Of a stretch of DNA of 64,000 bases, positions 1 to 10,589 are shown one piece after another. Below the pieces are notes generated by a model. It saw only the letters and a list, made by a program, of their open reading frames with translations. It was not told the DNA's origin and searched no databases. The DNA is from Oenanthe sinensis (taxonomy: Eukaryota; Streptophyta; Magnoliopsida; Apiales; Apiaceae), in NCBI GenBank assembly GCA_028671895.1, contig JAPMAC010000231.1, positions 13,542,001 through 13,606,000 of the forward strand. The letters are read 5' to 3'. The translations under genes and the position numbers were made by a program. Numbering within the stretch: the stretch's first letter is position 1; the number at the start of each line of letters is the position of its first letter.

Positions 1-660
1 ATATTTGTAGCTCCTGTTCCATTCTCTTCCTTAGGGCTTCATAGGTTGAAAGAAAATCCAAGACATGAGATTTAGTCTGATATTGCTCTGGATCTTCAAC
101 TGATTCCACCAAAGGATATAAGAGTAGCAGTGCCTCATCACTTGGAGTAATGATCTCATCAATTAAGCATGAGGCTGCATCCAATGGCATTCCTTCCCAA
201 AATGTGTCATAATCAGAGTCTAAAGGCAGTCTAGACTCTGACTCAACATTAGACTCTGGTTCAGGTGTTTTCTTGATTTCAGAGTCTGGCTCTGCAGGAG
301 CCTTGGGAGCATCTGTTTCCTGCAAAACAGGGTTAGTAATAATAACAGGCTTATGTGTGTGTGCAGAATAAGCCTTCCTTAACCTTCTGTACTTCTTAGC
401 AAAAGATTTCTCAGGAGATTCAATGTGAGAATTCTGAGGTGCTTCCCTAGGTTTTTCAGAGTCTGTAGCCTTTTGAGAGTCTACAGACTTGGCTTGAAGG
501 TTAGAATCAAGTGTATCATGACCTTCCTTTAGCAAAGAAAGTCCTTCAACAACTTGCTTCTCTAGTGGATTGAGCTCCTCATCACTGTGCTCATCTATAA
601 GCCTAGATTGAATCAATTTTCTCCTCTTTACAACTGGTGCCTGTTGAGAGACACTAGAGG
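1..660 (-). pseudogene. Copia-A third ORF (post-pol), distal part, open at left edge
   Basis: Continuation of the ORF that starts at 3196, on the far side of the solo LTR at 661-2203. The minus strand reads open for all ~220 codons to the window edge, with no stop. If the LTR and one 5-bp target-site copy are ignored, the frame runs straight on from 2204. The product is hydrophilic and low-complexity, rich in Ser, Glu, Asp, Pro and Lys, with a basic patch near its start (KRRK) and several Ser-Glu-Ser/Asp-Ser runs encoded by copies of the element's CAGAGTCT motif. I see no membrane segment or catalytic motif and do not recognise a function. The 3' end and the 3' LTR lie outside the window. Confidence 0.7.
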
Positions 661-2203
661 TGTTGGGTTCCGAGGCATAAAACGCAGCGGATAAACGTAA
701 ATATAACGAAAAATTTCGGAACCCTAACGCAGGATCATGTATAAGATTGGACGGATTATGGTGATAATCGAATCATACCTATTACGATCTTGAATGTCAC
801 GAACTCAACGGAGATCCTTGCTATCACGACTTGTGTCTTCTTCTCGAAAACACCTCTATGGTATCCACACGAGCACCTTCAAGAGCGTCTCACGATCTTG
901 ATTACGGAGTGGATGTACTAGCAAACCTTTGATAATTCGAATTGTCTTCCTGCCTCTTTGCTGCCTCTTCTAGGGTTTTTCTATCAAAACGTATCCTGCC
1001 TCTTAACCCTACATTATCTATTTATAATGTTTGGTTAACAGGCCCATAGCAGCAAAACCTAACCCATGTAGGTCTAGGAAAATAATAAAACGAATTTTAT
1101 TATTTAATTAATAACTAAGTCATACTTAATTATTATGGGCAGAAATACAATTCTAATTTGAATTTATATTATCTTAATTAATTAAGTCTCACTTAATTAA
1201 TATAATAAAAATTCAAATAATTATCAATTAATTTAAATCTATAATTTAAATTAACTATTCCTCTAAGTGCTCTTTGCGTGTGACCCTATAGGCTATTATT
1301 TAATTGGCAATAATTTTAGTCTCCAATAAAATTATAAACAATGAGCGGCATCTAGTAATACATCATTGCTACCCAATTAAACAATAATTAAATCGTGATT
1401 CGATAAAACCTTTCGTGATTAATGTTTCCGTGTAATATAATCCTTTTAACCATATATATTATAGATTAAACTCGAGGCATGTATTTAGTCATCCTCTTCA
1501 ACATTTAATCCGGGTTTACTTGATCCATGAGTAGACTATGAAAACAAATCATTATTTGAGCACGGCCATGCATTTTATAGTCTCACTCAATCAAGAGGCC
1601 AATAATATCTCTCCTAATTATAGGAGGGTTAAATCCTTTATCTATCATTCATATTTCTCATACGACTCATGATATACCCGATGTCCACTTTTATCATTAC
1701 CCGGTCAAAGGTAACTTTTAATGTAGTCAAAGTATATTAATCCTCGTATAAAAATATAATGATCTCAAGTCAGAGGATCATTACACCATTATCACTGTGA
1801 GTCTTTCTTATGACTTTATTAAACATGAAGAATCTCACTGTGGGTCTGTCCAGTACCATGTACTCCTGCATGTACCTATGTGTTGACTTTAGTATCCCCA
1901 TACTTATAACCAATGAGATGTGGTTATCTGTCAAACAACATACTAGTCTATTTATGTATTATTATTGTCCTATAATAATAATACTCGACTAGGGACATTT
2001 AAGAATATGATATATTATATAATCTCAAGTTCAAGTCATGTACTAAACTATACAATGTGTATCATGATTCTAAGGACATTTATTATGCTAACAAATATAT
2101 CGCAGTAATTAAAGTCATAATAAATATGTTTATTGAATAATCAATTGACATAAAGGTTTATCAAAATAAACATTGTATTGCCTCTAGGGCACCTACACCA
2201 ACA
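661..2203 (-). mobile_element. solo LTR, Copia-F-like subfamily, inserted in Copia-A ORF3
   Basis: A 1543-bp LTR beginning TGTTGGG and ending CCAACA, flanked by a perfect 5-bp duplication AGAGG (656-660 and 2204-2208). It has no internal domain, so it is a solo LTR left by LTR-LTR recombination. It shares structure and blocks with the Copia-F LTRs, including GAGCGGCATCTAGTAATAC near 1343 and the U5 end with CGCAGCGG, but is a separate subfamily. By comparison with Copia-F it lies in minus orientation. A minus-strand TATA-like TATAAATA lies near 1020-1030. The short open frames inside it are not genes. Confidence 0.9.
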
Positions 2204-3196
2204 AGAGGTTGGTTTCTTTTTGGATTTTGGTTTGGAAGATTGTATAATTGAAGGGGATTGGGTGACTTGGGTAGGTGCAGGGGGACTCTCCATTACTTGT
2301 TCCTGCACCATTTCACCACCAAAAAATGAAGCATTGTAGATAGAAGGTTTGTAGGATGAGAGTTTTACCTGCATTACCTGTGGATATGTCATTGCAGGTA
2401 GACTCTTCTTCTTGTCATCAATTCTCTTAATGTCAGAGAATATCCTCCTTTGCTGTTTGTATGCCTGCACACAGCAGTCATCTGCCAACTTGGTTGACAT
2501 GTCAGGAATGAAGTGATTGAGGAGAATCATAAGAAATCTATGATAGTAGACTTTCTTTCTCCCCTCATGCACATTATTTAATTTTGCTCCCATTTGAGTG
2601 AGCAACATATCACCAATGTTGATTATTCTATCAAATAGGAGACTATGACCAATTTGATAAGTAATAGCAGTAATAGCATCAAATCCACTACACTTACCAG
2701 TAAAACACTTAGCAATTTGATCGAAGAAAAATGACCATTCTTTCCTTAAGTAAGGCCTAGTTATCTTGCTCATGTTATCTAAGCTAGCAGAATAACCTAT
2801 TGCCTTAAACATGCTTTTAATGTCATCATCAGATACAATTTCATCAAAAGAAGACTTAACAGGCAGTTTAAACACAGAATTAAGCACATCTGCAGTGACA
2901 TCAAATGTAGTCGAACCAAAGGTAAACATTATTTTACCTGGTTGATCCTTAGAATGATCAACTAACTTTGCAGTGCTCCATGCTTGTGATACAGGATCCA
3001 TGTGAATGACTGGTGATGCCTTGAGAATGTAGTGTAGCTCGGATTGCTCCAAGAAGTCCATCACAGGGTAGTAGTCAGCGTCTACCCCTTTCTTATCTCC
3101 AAGAGCAGCAACATGATTTGTGGTCATGAACTCGAAATCCCTAAATGTGAACGCAATCACCTTGGGTCCTCTCATGACAGTAGAAACGGCAGCCAT
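2204..3196 (-). pseudogene. Copia-A third ORF (post-pol), N-terminal part
   Basis: Starts at the ATG 3194-3196 on the minus strand and stays open for about 330 codons until the solo LTR at 2203; beyond that the apparent reading is LTR sequence. The N-terminal ~270 residues look like a folded domain. A Trp-Ser-Phe-Phe-Phe-Asp stretch is followed by FDAITAITYQIGHSLLFDR, and both match the equivalent ORF of Copia-B (17648-21562), so the domain is conserved between two element families. The C-terminal end is a Lys/Ser/Pro-rich tail. It lies between pol and the 3' LTR, the position of the env-like ORF in SIRE-type copia elements, but I see no signal peptide or membrane segment, so calling it env is not justified. 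Function unknown. Confidence 0.75.
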
Positions 3197-3650
3197 TAAA
3201 GTTGTTGAGTTGAAAGTGATGGAGAAGCTTGAAGAATTTAGCTAGGGTTCGTAAAAAGCTCTGTGAATATTTTTGCCTTAGAAATCAATTACAATAAACA
3301 AGTGAGTAAATTGTATGAAAAATTCTATTTTGTTCAAGTTGCATACAATACACACGAGTCTACAGCCTGTCTCTGGTCAAAAAATAACTGTTACCGCCTA
3401 TTTCAAGTCATTTGAACATTTTAAATGCAATCAGAGTCTGCAGGCGCGAATTTTAACCGTTTCAGAGTCTAGGCGATAATTTTCTCAAAGTCTACTGACT
3501 TTCAGAGTCTACAGACTCGTCAGAGTCAAAAAACTAGACTCTGTCAAGGTAAAATACCAAACAAAATGTTGCACTAACAATTAATCACAATGTGTTAAGA
3601 CAGGGACTATAATTAAAGTACATACCTTGCTTCTTGTAATTTTTGATCAC
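3197..3650 (-). other. Copia-A pol-ORF3 spacer
   Basis: About 450 bp between the natural pol stop and the ORF3 start. No open frame. It carries at least five copies or near copies of the CAGAGTCT/AGACTCTG motif (about 3430-3540) that also fills the LTR. I see no clear splice acceptor or internal promoter, but ORF3 must be expressed from somewhere in this stretch. Confidence 0.6.
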
Positions 3651-6600
3651 TTACATATTTAACATACCTAATTCACCTACCAGTCTGAGAAAGGTAGACT
3701 CATCAAGTGGTTTTGTTAAAATGTCTGCAATCTGTCTGTCAGTTGGAACATAGTGAAGTGTCACAGTACCATTTTCAACATGTTCTCTAATAAAGTGATA
3801 CTTGACATCAATGTGCTTTGTTCTGAAGTGTTGGACTGGATTCTATGCAATTTTAATAGCACTAGTATTATCACAATACATAGGAATATTTGAGAATGTT
3901 AGTCCATAATCAAGTAATTGATTTCTCATCCATAGGATTTGAGCACAGCAACTTCCATCTGCAATGTATTCAGCCTCAGCTGTTGAGGTTGATACAGTTT
4001 GTTGTTTCTTGCTAAACCAAGAAATTAATTTGTTGCCAAGAAACTGGCATTGTCCTATTGTGCTTTTCCTATCTACTTTGCATCCTGCATAGTCAGAATC
4101 TGAATAGCCAATTAGTAAAAAATCTGACTCTCTAGGATACCAAAGTCCAAGAGTTTGTGCCCCCTTGAGATATCTAAAAATTCTTTTCACAGCTATTAAG
4201 TGTGATTCTCTAGGGTCAGCTTGAAATCTGGCACACAGACAAGTTGCAAACATTATATCTGGTCTACTAGCAGTTAAATATAACAATGAGCCAATCATAC
4301 CTCTGTAACTAGTGTTGTCAACTTTCTTACCCTTTGGGTCAGAGTCTAGCTTAGTAGCTGTTGACATGGGAGTTTTAGCAGTTGCAGAATCTTGCATATC
4401 AAACTTCTTCAACAGTTCTTTTACATACTTTGTTTGATTGATGAAAATTCCATCATCATTCTGTTTGACTTGAAGCCCCAGAAAGAAGTTTAATTCTCTC
4501 ATTATGCTCATTTCATAATTTGACTGCATTAGTTGACTAAACTTTTCACAGAGATTATCATTAGTAGATCCAAATATAATATCATCAACATAAATTTGGA
4601 CAAGTAAAATATCACCTTTATATTTTCTAATAAAGAGAGTTTTGTCAATGGTACCTCTTGTGAATCCATTTTCAAGAAGGAATTTTGAAAGAGTTTCATA
4701 CCATGCTCTAGGTGCTTGATTCAATCCATATAGTGCCTTGTCTAACCTGTAAACATGATCAGGAAACTTTGGATCAACAAATCCTGGTGGTTGCTCCACA
4801 TAGACTTTTTCTTCCAATTCTCCATTTAAGAAAGCATTTTTCACATCCATCTGATACACCTTGAATTTTGAATGAGCTGCAAAGGCTAGAAACATTCTAA
4901 TAGCTTCCAATCTTGCTACTGGTGCAAAAGTTTCATCATAGTCAATTCCTTCCTCCTGTGAGTATCCTTTTGCAACTAGCCTTGCTTTATTTCTTACTAC
5001 AGTCCCATTCTCATCAAGTTTATTTCTATACACCCATTTTGCACCAACCACTGATCTATCTCTAGGTCTTGGTACAAGTTTCCACACTTTATTTCTCTCA
5101 AATTCATTCAATTCTTCTTGCATTGTAATAATCCAATCAGGGTCTTGCAAGGCTTCCTCAATTTTCTTGGATTCATTCTTTAAGAGAAAACAGCTATAAA
5201 GACATTCATTTTGAGTGGTTGTTCTTGTTTGTACACCACTCTCAGGATCACCAATTATCAAGTCAGGAGTGTGATTCCTTGTCCATTTTCTAGTAGGTGG
5301 AAGATAGGTTCTTGAACTTGAAACTCCCCCTAAGTCATTTGCATCTTCTGTATTTGAGTGAAATTCAAATGAAGAGGCTCCCCCTAAATTGCTTGACTCT
5401 GACAAGAGTTTAGAGTTTCTTGATCCAGACCCTGATGAGTTAGACTCTGTCTGTCTAGAATCTGTCTGGATAGACTCTGTCTGGGTAGACCCTGACCTGT
5501 TAGACTCTGAATTATTTGGAGTTGAATTTTCTGGCTCCCCCTCAAAATGTGCAGGTTCCTGTGTTAGTTCAGGATTTATTCTAGGGTCTTCATCCTCTTC
5601 TTCTTCATTTATCTCAGAACTTTTTAGATTTTCAAATTCCAGTGTTGTAGACTCTGACTCATCCTGCAATTCTGTAAACTTTTTATCATCAAATGCAACA
5701 TGAATAGATTCCATAACAATTTTGGTTCTAAGATTAAACACTCTGAATGCTTTTGTGTTCGATGCATATCCAAGACAGATTGATTCATCTGCCTTGGCTT
5801 CGAATTTGCTTAGATTTTTAGGATGTACTTTCAGTACATAACACTTGCATCCAAATATGTGAAAGTGTTTCACACTTGGCTTCTTGTCCTTTATCATTTC
5901 ATAGGGAGTCTTTCCATGCATGTTTATTAGAGTGCAGTTTTGAGTGAAACATGCTGTATTGACTGCCTCGGCCCAAAAATATACTGGCAGCTTAGACTCT
6001 GCCAACATTGTTCTGGCAGCTTCTATGAGTGTCCTATTCTTTCTTTCCACAACTCCATTTTGTTGAGGAGTTCCTGGCGCAGAAAATTGTTGAGTAATTC
6101 CCTTTGATGCACAGTGGTTCTCCATGATTGAATTCTTGAATTCAGTACCATTGTCACTCCTCAGAATTCTTACTGTTTTCTTTGATTTTCTTTCCAGAAA
6201 AGTGATATGATCTATTATGTGTTGTGAAGCTTCATCCTTTGAATGTTGAAAGTAAACCCATGTGAATCTTGTAAAATCATCTACAATAACAAGAGTATAT
6301 TTATTTTTGTTAATTGACATAACATTTACTTGACCAAATAAATCAAGATGCAGTAAATAAAAGGGTTTAGAAATGGTATTTATTGTCTTGCCCTTGAAGG
6401 GTGATTTCCTTTGTTTTCCAAGTTGACATGCTTCACAAAGTCCATCTTGTACAAAATCAACCTGTGGTAATCCTCTTACAAGATTCTGTTTAACCAACTT
6501 TTTGAGTGTTTTGAAGTTGATGTGTGACAGTTTTTTGTGCCATTTCCAGCTTTCTTCAGTTGAGGCCTTGCTGTATAGACATGTGACTTCACTGTTTATG

Positions 6601-6982
6601 CAATCCTCCAAGCTGGCTTCATAAATGTTACCATGTCTGTGTCCTTTGAAAACCACAATGTCTGTTTCTTTGTGAGTCACAAGACACTCTTTCTTGTCAA
6701 AGCCAGTATGGTAACCTTTGTCTCCAAGTTGACTTATGCTTATTAAATTGTGCCTTAAGCCATCAACTAGAGCTACTTGTTCAATGATGACATTCCCAAG
6801 TACAATCTTGCCATATCCCAGTGTTTGTCCTTTGTTGCCATCTCCAAAGGATACTTCTGGGCCAGCCATTTCCTCAAAGTCTGTAAGTAGGGATTTCTTT
6901 CCAGTCATATGTCCTGAGCATCCACTGTCCAGGATTAGGGTTACTTTATTTACCCTAGTTCCCTGTATACATAAAGCAACTA
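3651..6982 (-). pseudogene. pol: Copia-A pol (PR-IN-RT-RNase H), one premature stop
   Basis: Ty1/copia polyprotein. The pol frame opens just at the gag stop, in a different frame. Its protease signature DSGCSGHMTG is encoded near 6935-6906, upstream of the first ATG (6908), so pol is not translated from its own start. Integrase follows, with the H-H-C-C finger (GLCEACQLGK) and the D-D-E residues in HLDLFGQ, SDNGTEF and GVVERKNRT. A Ser-rich linker (about 5390-5700), reverse transcriptase with YVDD (4581-4592) and RNase H with STAEAEYIA complete the order. A TAG at 3843-3845 interrupts RNase H. The same frame then continues to the usual LGMLNM ending and a TAA at 3651. The other domains are uninterrupted, which suggests recent loss of activity. 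Confidence 0.93.
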
Positions 6983-9280
6983 GTTAGATGTTTTGAGGAC
7001 CCAAATAGTTTTGGATCCTTTTCTACTAATTTTAGGAGAAACAGGCTTAATAATTTTCACATTTGGCTTACCTGTCTCTTTTGTTGCTCTAGACTGTGGT
7101 GGAGTCTTAACAGTGTCATACCAACTCTTATCAATAGAAGATTTTAGCTCATAAAAATTGTAATACAAATCATGATAGTCCATACACATATATATAGAAT
7201 GAAATATGCTACCACAGTGATAACAAGGTTTCTGTGGTATGTAGTGACTTTTCAGAGTCTGAGAAGGACTAGACTCTGATTTCTTCTCAATTTTTGTTTT
7301 ACAATCTATAGCTAAATGGTTTTGGTTGCCACATCTATAACACTTCTTTCTAGGAGCATTAGGATCTTTTTGATAATTATTAGCCTTATTGATGCCTTCC
7401 TTACCATTCCTATTTCTCCTAGTTTTGGTGGACTCTGATAAGTTCTCTAGCCTTTCTTTCAACTTAGACTTAGACAAGTACCCTATGTTTATAATTTTCT
7501 TAGAGTTATTTGCCCCTGTTTCATCTGTCTTTTTGTCAACAACAGGGGGACTATTGACAGATGAGTTTGTGGCTTCAGTTTTTTCTTTAGGGATCACAAA
7601 CTTAACAGGAACAAATGTACTTTTGTCTTTAGTCTTATTAATTTTGCTAGCTTCTTCATTGTTATCATTCTCAACAATAGGTCTTTTGTCTTGATTCTTG
7701 TCATAGCCTAGACCAGCAGTTTGACACACGTTTTGATTATTGAGAATTTCTTGAACTTTTCTTCCAGAGTCTGTCCAAACTTTAAACTTAAGCCTTTCTT
7801 CTTCTAGTTCTTTCCTAACATAGTCATAGGCTTTCAAGATTTCAGTGTAGTTATGACTATATTTCTCAGAATCCTTTTTGTATTGTTCCATTAATAATAA
7901 CTCAGATTCTACATGACAATTCCTTTTAGTTAAGGTTAAATTTTCTTCTCTCAACCTTTCACTTTCACTAGTGAGAGACCTACATGTTGTCATTATTTTA
8001 TTAACCTCACTTTTCACAATCTCTATGCCATCAGAGTCTAAATTAATTAAGGATTCAGGAGTAAAGATTGATACCTGAGTTTTAGGAGATGAGGGTTCTT
8101 TGGGAGACTGTGATTTTCTTGAGGAGGATGCCATCAGTGCTAGATTTTCATAATCAATTTCATCCTCTGATCTTGAGTCTGCCCAATCCTTTCCTCTTGA
8201 TAGAAGTGTTTTTCCTTTTCCTTGACTTTTTGACTTTCTGCATTCACTGGCAAAGTGCCCCAATATTCCACAGTTGAAACATTTGACCTTTGCTTTGTCA
8301 AGTTTGATAATTGTACTCTTGCTCTTCTCAACCTTTTCATCTTCCTTCTTGAATGATGGCCTTTTCTTAAATTTGCCAGTTCTTTTGTTGAATTTCATTC
8401 TTTTGAAATTTTTAGCAAACATAGCCATCATTTGACTTAGATCAAACTCTTTATCAGAATCAGAGTCTGTGTCAGTAGACTCTGACTCCACAGCAGCTTT
8501 ACCCTTCTTTCTTGAATCCTTGATTCTTGCTTCTGTGGATGGTTCCTGTTGTCCTTTCTCAGACTCCATCAAGAGTGCCACAGATTTTGTCTCTACAGAC
8601 TTCTTATTCTTTCTCTGTTGCATCTCCAAATCATATGTCTTGAGTCTGCCATACAATTCTTCTAGAGTTAGTTCATCCAAATCTCTAGCTTCCCTTATGG
8701 CTGTTGTCTTATTGTCCCACTCTTCAGGAAGTGCTCTCAGAAACTTGGTGTTTGTATCTTCAGAATCATAAACCTTACCAAGCATAGCCATTTCATTCAA
8801 GAGTTTTGTAAACCTATCATACATCTCAGTGATAGATTCTCCAGATTTTGCTTCAAAGTACTCATACTCTTGAATTAGCAAAGACTTAGCATTCTTCTTG
8901 ACATCTTTAGTCCCTTGACAGTGCACCTCAAGTTTTGTCCACATCTCCTTAGCAGTCTTGCATGATATGACACAGTTAGTTAGAACAAAATCCAAACTGT
9001 TAAAGAGAATGTTCTTTACTTTTGCCTCCTTAAGGACATTTTCCTTGTCCTCTTTTGTCCATTCAGCCTTTGGTTTCTCAACGAGGTGTTCTTCAGTTAT
9101 TTTGACTTCCTCGTTGATTTGAGGCACAATTTTTAAGGGCACAAAGGGTCCTTCATTAATCCTGTCAAGATAGTCAGGGTCTGTTGCTTCCAGATGGTGC
9201 AGCATCTTAACCTTCCAGTGGGTGAACTCGTTTCTCTTAAGCATAGGAATCTTAGAATTGCCATCTTTGTTTCCAGACAT
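6980..9280 (-). CDS. gag: Copia-A Gag, 766 aa, three CCHC knuckles
   Basis: Structural nucleocapsid protein that would assemble the virus-like particle and bind element RNA in the cytoplasm. The ATG at 9280 lies just inside the PBS. The N-terminal half is a copia Gag domain. CX2CX4HX4C zinc knuckles lie at about residues 333-346, 645-658 and 686-699. The region between the first and second is charged and helical, probably coiled coil. At 766 aa it is longer than typical copia Gag, and the two extra knuckles near the C terminus are unusual. It ends in IWVLKTSN and a TAG, matching the FWAPKTN ending of Copia-C Gag, so the gag/pol junction is conserved. No internal stop. Several Ser/Asp-rich stretches are encoded by the AGACTCTG motif. 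Confidence 0.93.
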   Translation of the reverse strand: MSGNKDGNSKIPMLKRNEFTHWKVKMLHHLEATDPDYLDRINEGPFVPLKIVPQINEEVKITEEHLVEKPKAEWTKEDKENVLKEAKVKNILFNSLDFVLTNCVISCKTAKEMWTKLEVHCQGTKDVKKNAKSLLIQEYEYFEAKSGESITEMYDRFTKLLNEMAMLGKVYDSEDTNTKFLRALPEEWDNKTTAIREARDLDELTLEELYGRLKTYDLEMQQRKNKKSVETKSVALLMESEKGQQEPSTEARIKDSRKKGKAAVESESTDTDSDSDKEFDLSQMMAMFAKNFKRMKFNKRTGKFKKRPSFKKEDEKVEKSKSTIIKLDKAKVKCFNCGILGHFASECRKSKSQGKGKTLLSRGKDWADSRSEDEIDYENLALMASSSRKSQSPKEPSSPKTQVSIFTPESLINLDSDGIEIVKSEVNKIMTTCRSLTSESERLREENLTLTKRNCHVESELLLMEQYKKDSEKYSHNYTEILKAYDYVRKELEEERLKFKVWTDSGRKVQEILNNQNVCQTAGLGYDKNQDKRPIVENDNNEEASKINKTKDKSTFVPVKFVIPKEKTEATNSSVNSPPVVDKKTDETGANNSKKIINIGYLSKSKLKERLENLSESTKTRRNRNGKEGINKANNYQKDPNAPRKKCYRCGNQNHLAIDCKTKIEKKSESSPSQTLKSHYIPQKPCYHCGSIFHSIYMCMDYHDLYYNFYELKSSIDKSWYDTVKTPPQSRATKETGKPNVKIIKPVSPKISRKGSKTIWVLKTSN

Positions 9281-9302
9281 CTTTGATCGATTTTAAACGT
9301 TA

Positions 9303-9316
9303 GGCTCTGATACCAA
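9303..9316 (-). promoter_or_regulatory. Copia-A primer-binding site (tRNA-iMet type)
   Basis: The minus strand reads TTGGTATCAGAGCC one base inside the LTR end, the usual initiator-Met tRNA primer site of copia elements. It fixes the orientation and the inner border of the 5' LTR at 9318. Confidence 0.93.
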
Positions 9317-9597
9317 TTGTTTTCCCAGTCGTACAAGTAGAAGGGGGGGTTGAATACTTGTATGTCTTTTCTGCCCGATTTAAAATCAAATTAAGAACAA
9401 ACTCAAACACAAAAATATGAATAAGTACTGTTTTGTATTATTGATTTGTGAATACAAAACTCTCCTAGGGTGTACACAAACCCTAGCAGCTTCTCTATGT
9501 TTATCACAGCAACTCTCTCTATCTCTATGCTCTCACAAAATTTCACTCAGATAATTATGCTTCGACTTCCACACCTTTACAATTAGGTTACATAGAG

Positions 9598-9606
9598 TTT
9601 ATATAG
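9598..9606 (-). promoter_or_regulatory. LTR TATA box, Copia-A
   Basis: CTATATAAA on the minus strand, about 185 bp downstream (element sense) of the repeated AGACTCTGA motif. Consistent with the U3/R transition. Confidence 0.6.
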
Positions 9607-9790
9607 AGAGCTGTCTATCAACTAATAACAGAAAAATAAATTACAATAGGAATAGAATTCCTAATTATTAGTTGACAGTTTCCTTCTAGAATTCTCTTTC
9701 TTTCCCATAGCATATCTGCAATATATTTATCTTGATCTTCGAAGACTTTCCATTCCTGTGATCTTCTTCCAAATTTATCCTCTACTGTAT

Positions 9791-9965
9791 AGACTCTGAA
9801 ATCTTCAGACTCTGATGATCTTCAGACTCTGATCACATGTAGACTCTGATAGATCACAGACTCTGATAGTCTATAGACTCTGATCACCTTCCAGACTCTG
9901 GTTTCATTTTCTACAGGAATTCTTCCAAGTACAAATAACATTAATATTGACTATCTAGACTCTGA
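9791..9965 (-). repeat. AGACTCTGA array in Copia-A U3
   Basis: AGACTCTG(A/G) starts at 9791, 9807, 9824, 9841, 9858, 9875, 9893 and 9957: seven copies 16-18 bp apart plus one outlier. The intervening bases differ, so it is a phased motif rather than a simple tandem repeat. Confidence 0.9.
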
Positions 9966-10062
9966 TTATACATTTCAGAGACTAGAAAAACTTATTACAG
10001 ATAAACTAATCTAGACCATGTTCTAGTATTTTGTACATCATCAAATGAATATATCCCTAACA

Positions 10063-10589
10063 AGGACTTAATAAATAAATTTATTTTATAAATTTAAATT
10101 TTGATAAGTTTATTTTATATATTTATCTTTAATAAATTTATTTTATAAATTTAATTTAAATGAGTTTATTATTTAAACTTGAATAAGTTTATTTCATAAA
10201 CGTAATTTAAATAAATTTATTTTATAAATGTGATTTAAAATAAATTTATGATTTAAATTTAAGTAAATTTATTTTTATAACTAAAATATATTTGTTTTGT
10301 CTATTTTAGGTTTACAGCATTTCAGCGTCACTCACACCATTTGCAGTTTACTTCAAGTTTACATCTCAATTTAATTTTTATTTTACATTTATTTATTTTT
10401 CCTGAAAATTTAAAATTCTTGAAAACTAAATTTTTTCTTAAGTATTAATTTATGATAGTTTATTTTTTAAGAAAATTTGAAATTCTTGAAAATTCATTTT
10501 TTGTAAATTTTTATTTTGGATTAATTTAATTTTAAAGGAAATTAAAAATTCTGTAAACTTAAATTTTTCTTAAATATTAATTCGAAGAT
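10063..10589 (+). repeat. AT-rich degenerate repeats, probable leader of a copia relic
   Basis: 10068-10290 is a degenerate tandem of AAATTTATTTTATAAATTT-like units about 30-40 bp long; 10380-10580 repeats AAATTCTTGAAAA-like units. Similar AT-rich repeated sequence lies between PBS and gag in Copia-C (41700-41850), so this may be the leader of the gag relic that follows. No gene. Confidence 0.5.

Larger units (their letters stand above)
9318..10062 (-). mobile_element. Copia-A 5' LTR
   Basis: 745 bp, TGTT...AACA ends. In element sense it begins TGTTAGGGATAT (10062 downward) and ends GGGAAAACA next to the PBS. A minus-strand CTATATAAA at 9606-9598 is a good TATA box. U3 (the high-coordinate side) holds the AGACTCTGA array. 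The run of G residues at about 9342-9348 beside TTGAATAC recurs near the U5 end of the other SIRE-like LTRs. The base-pair flank after 10062 is AGGAC; the matching duplication would be outside the window. Confidence 0.9.

Noticed and set aside
2204..3196. Calling Copia-A ORF3 an envelope gene
   Set aside because: Position fits, but no signal peptide, membrane segment or cleavage site is visible.
5389..5703. 104-codon plus-strand frame rich in Ser and Asp
   Set aside because: Antisense shadow of the Copia-A IN-RT linker; its composition comes from the AGACTCTG repeats.
9791..9965. Regularly spaced short repeat that could suggest a CRISPR array
   Set aside because: Repeat is only 9 bp, spacers 7-9 bp, inside a plant retrotransposon LTR.
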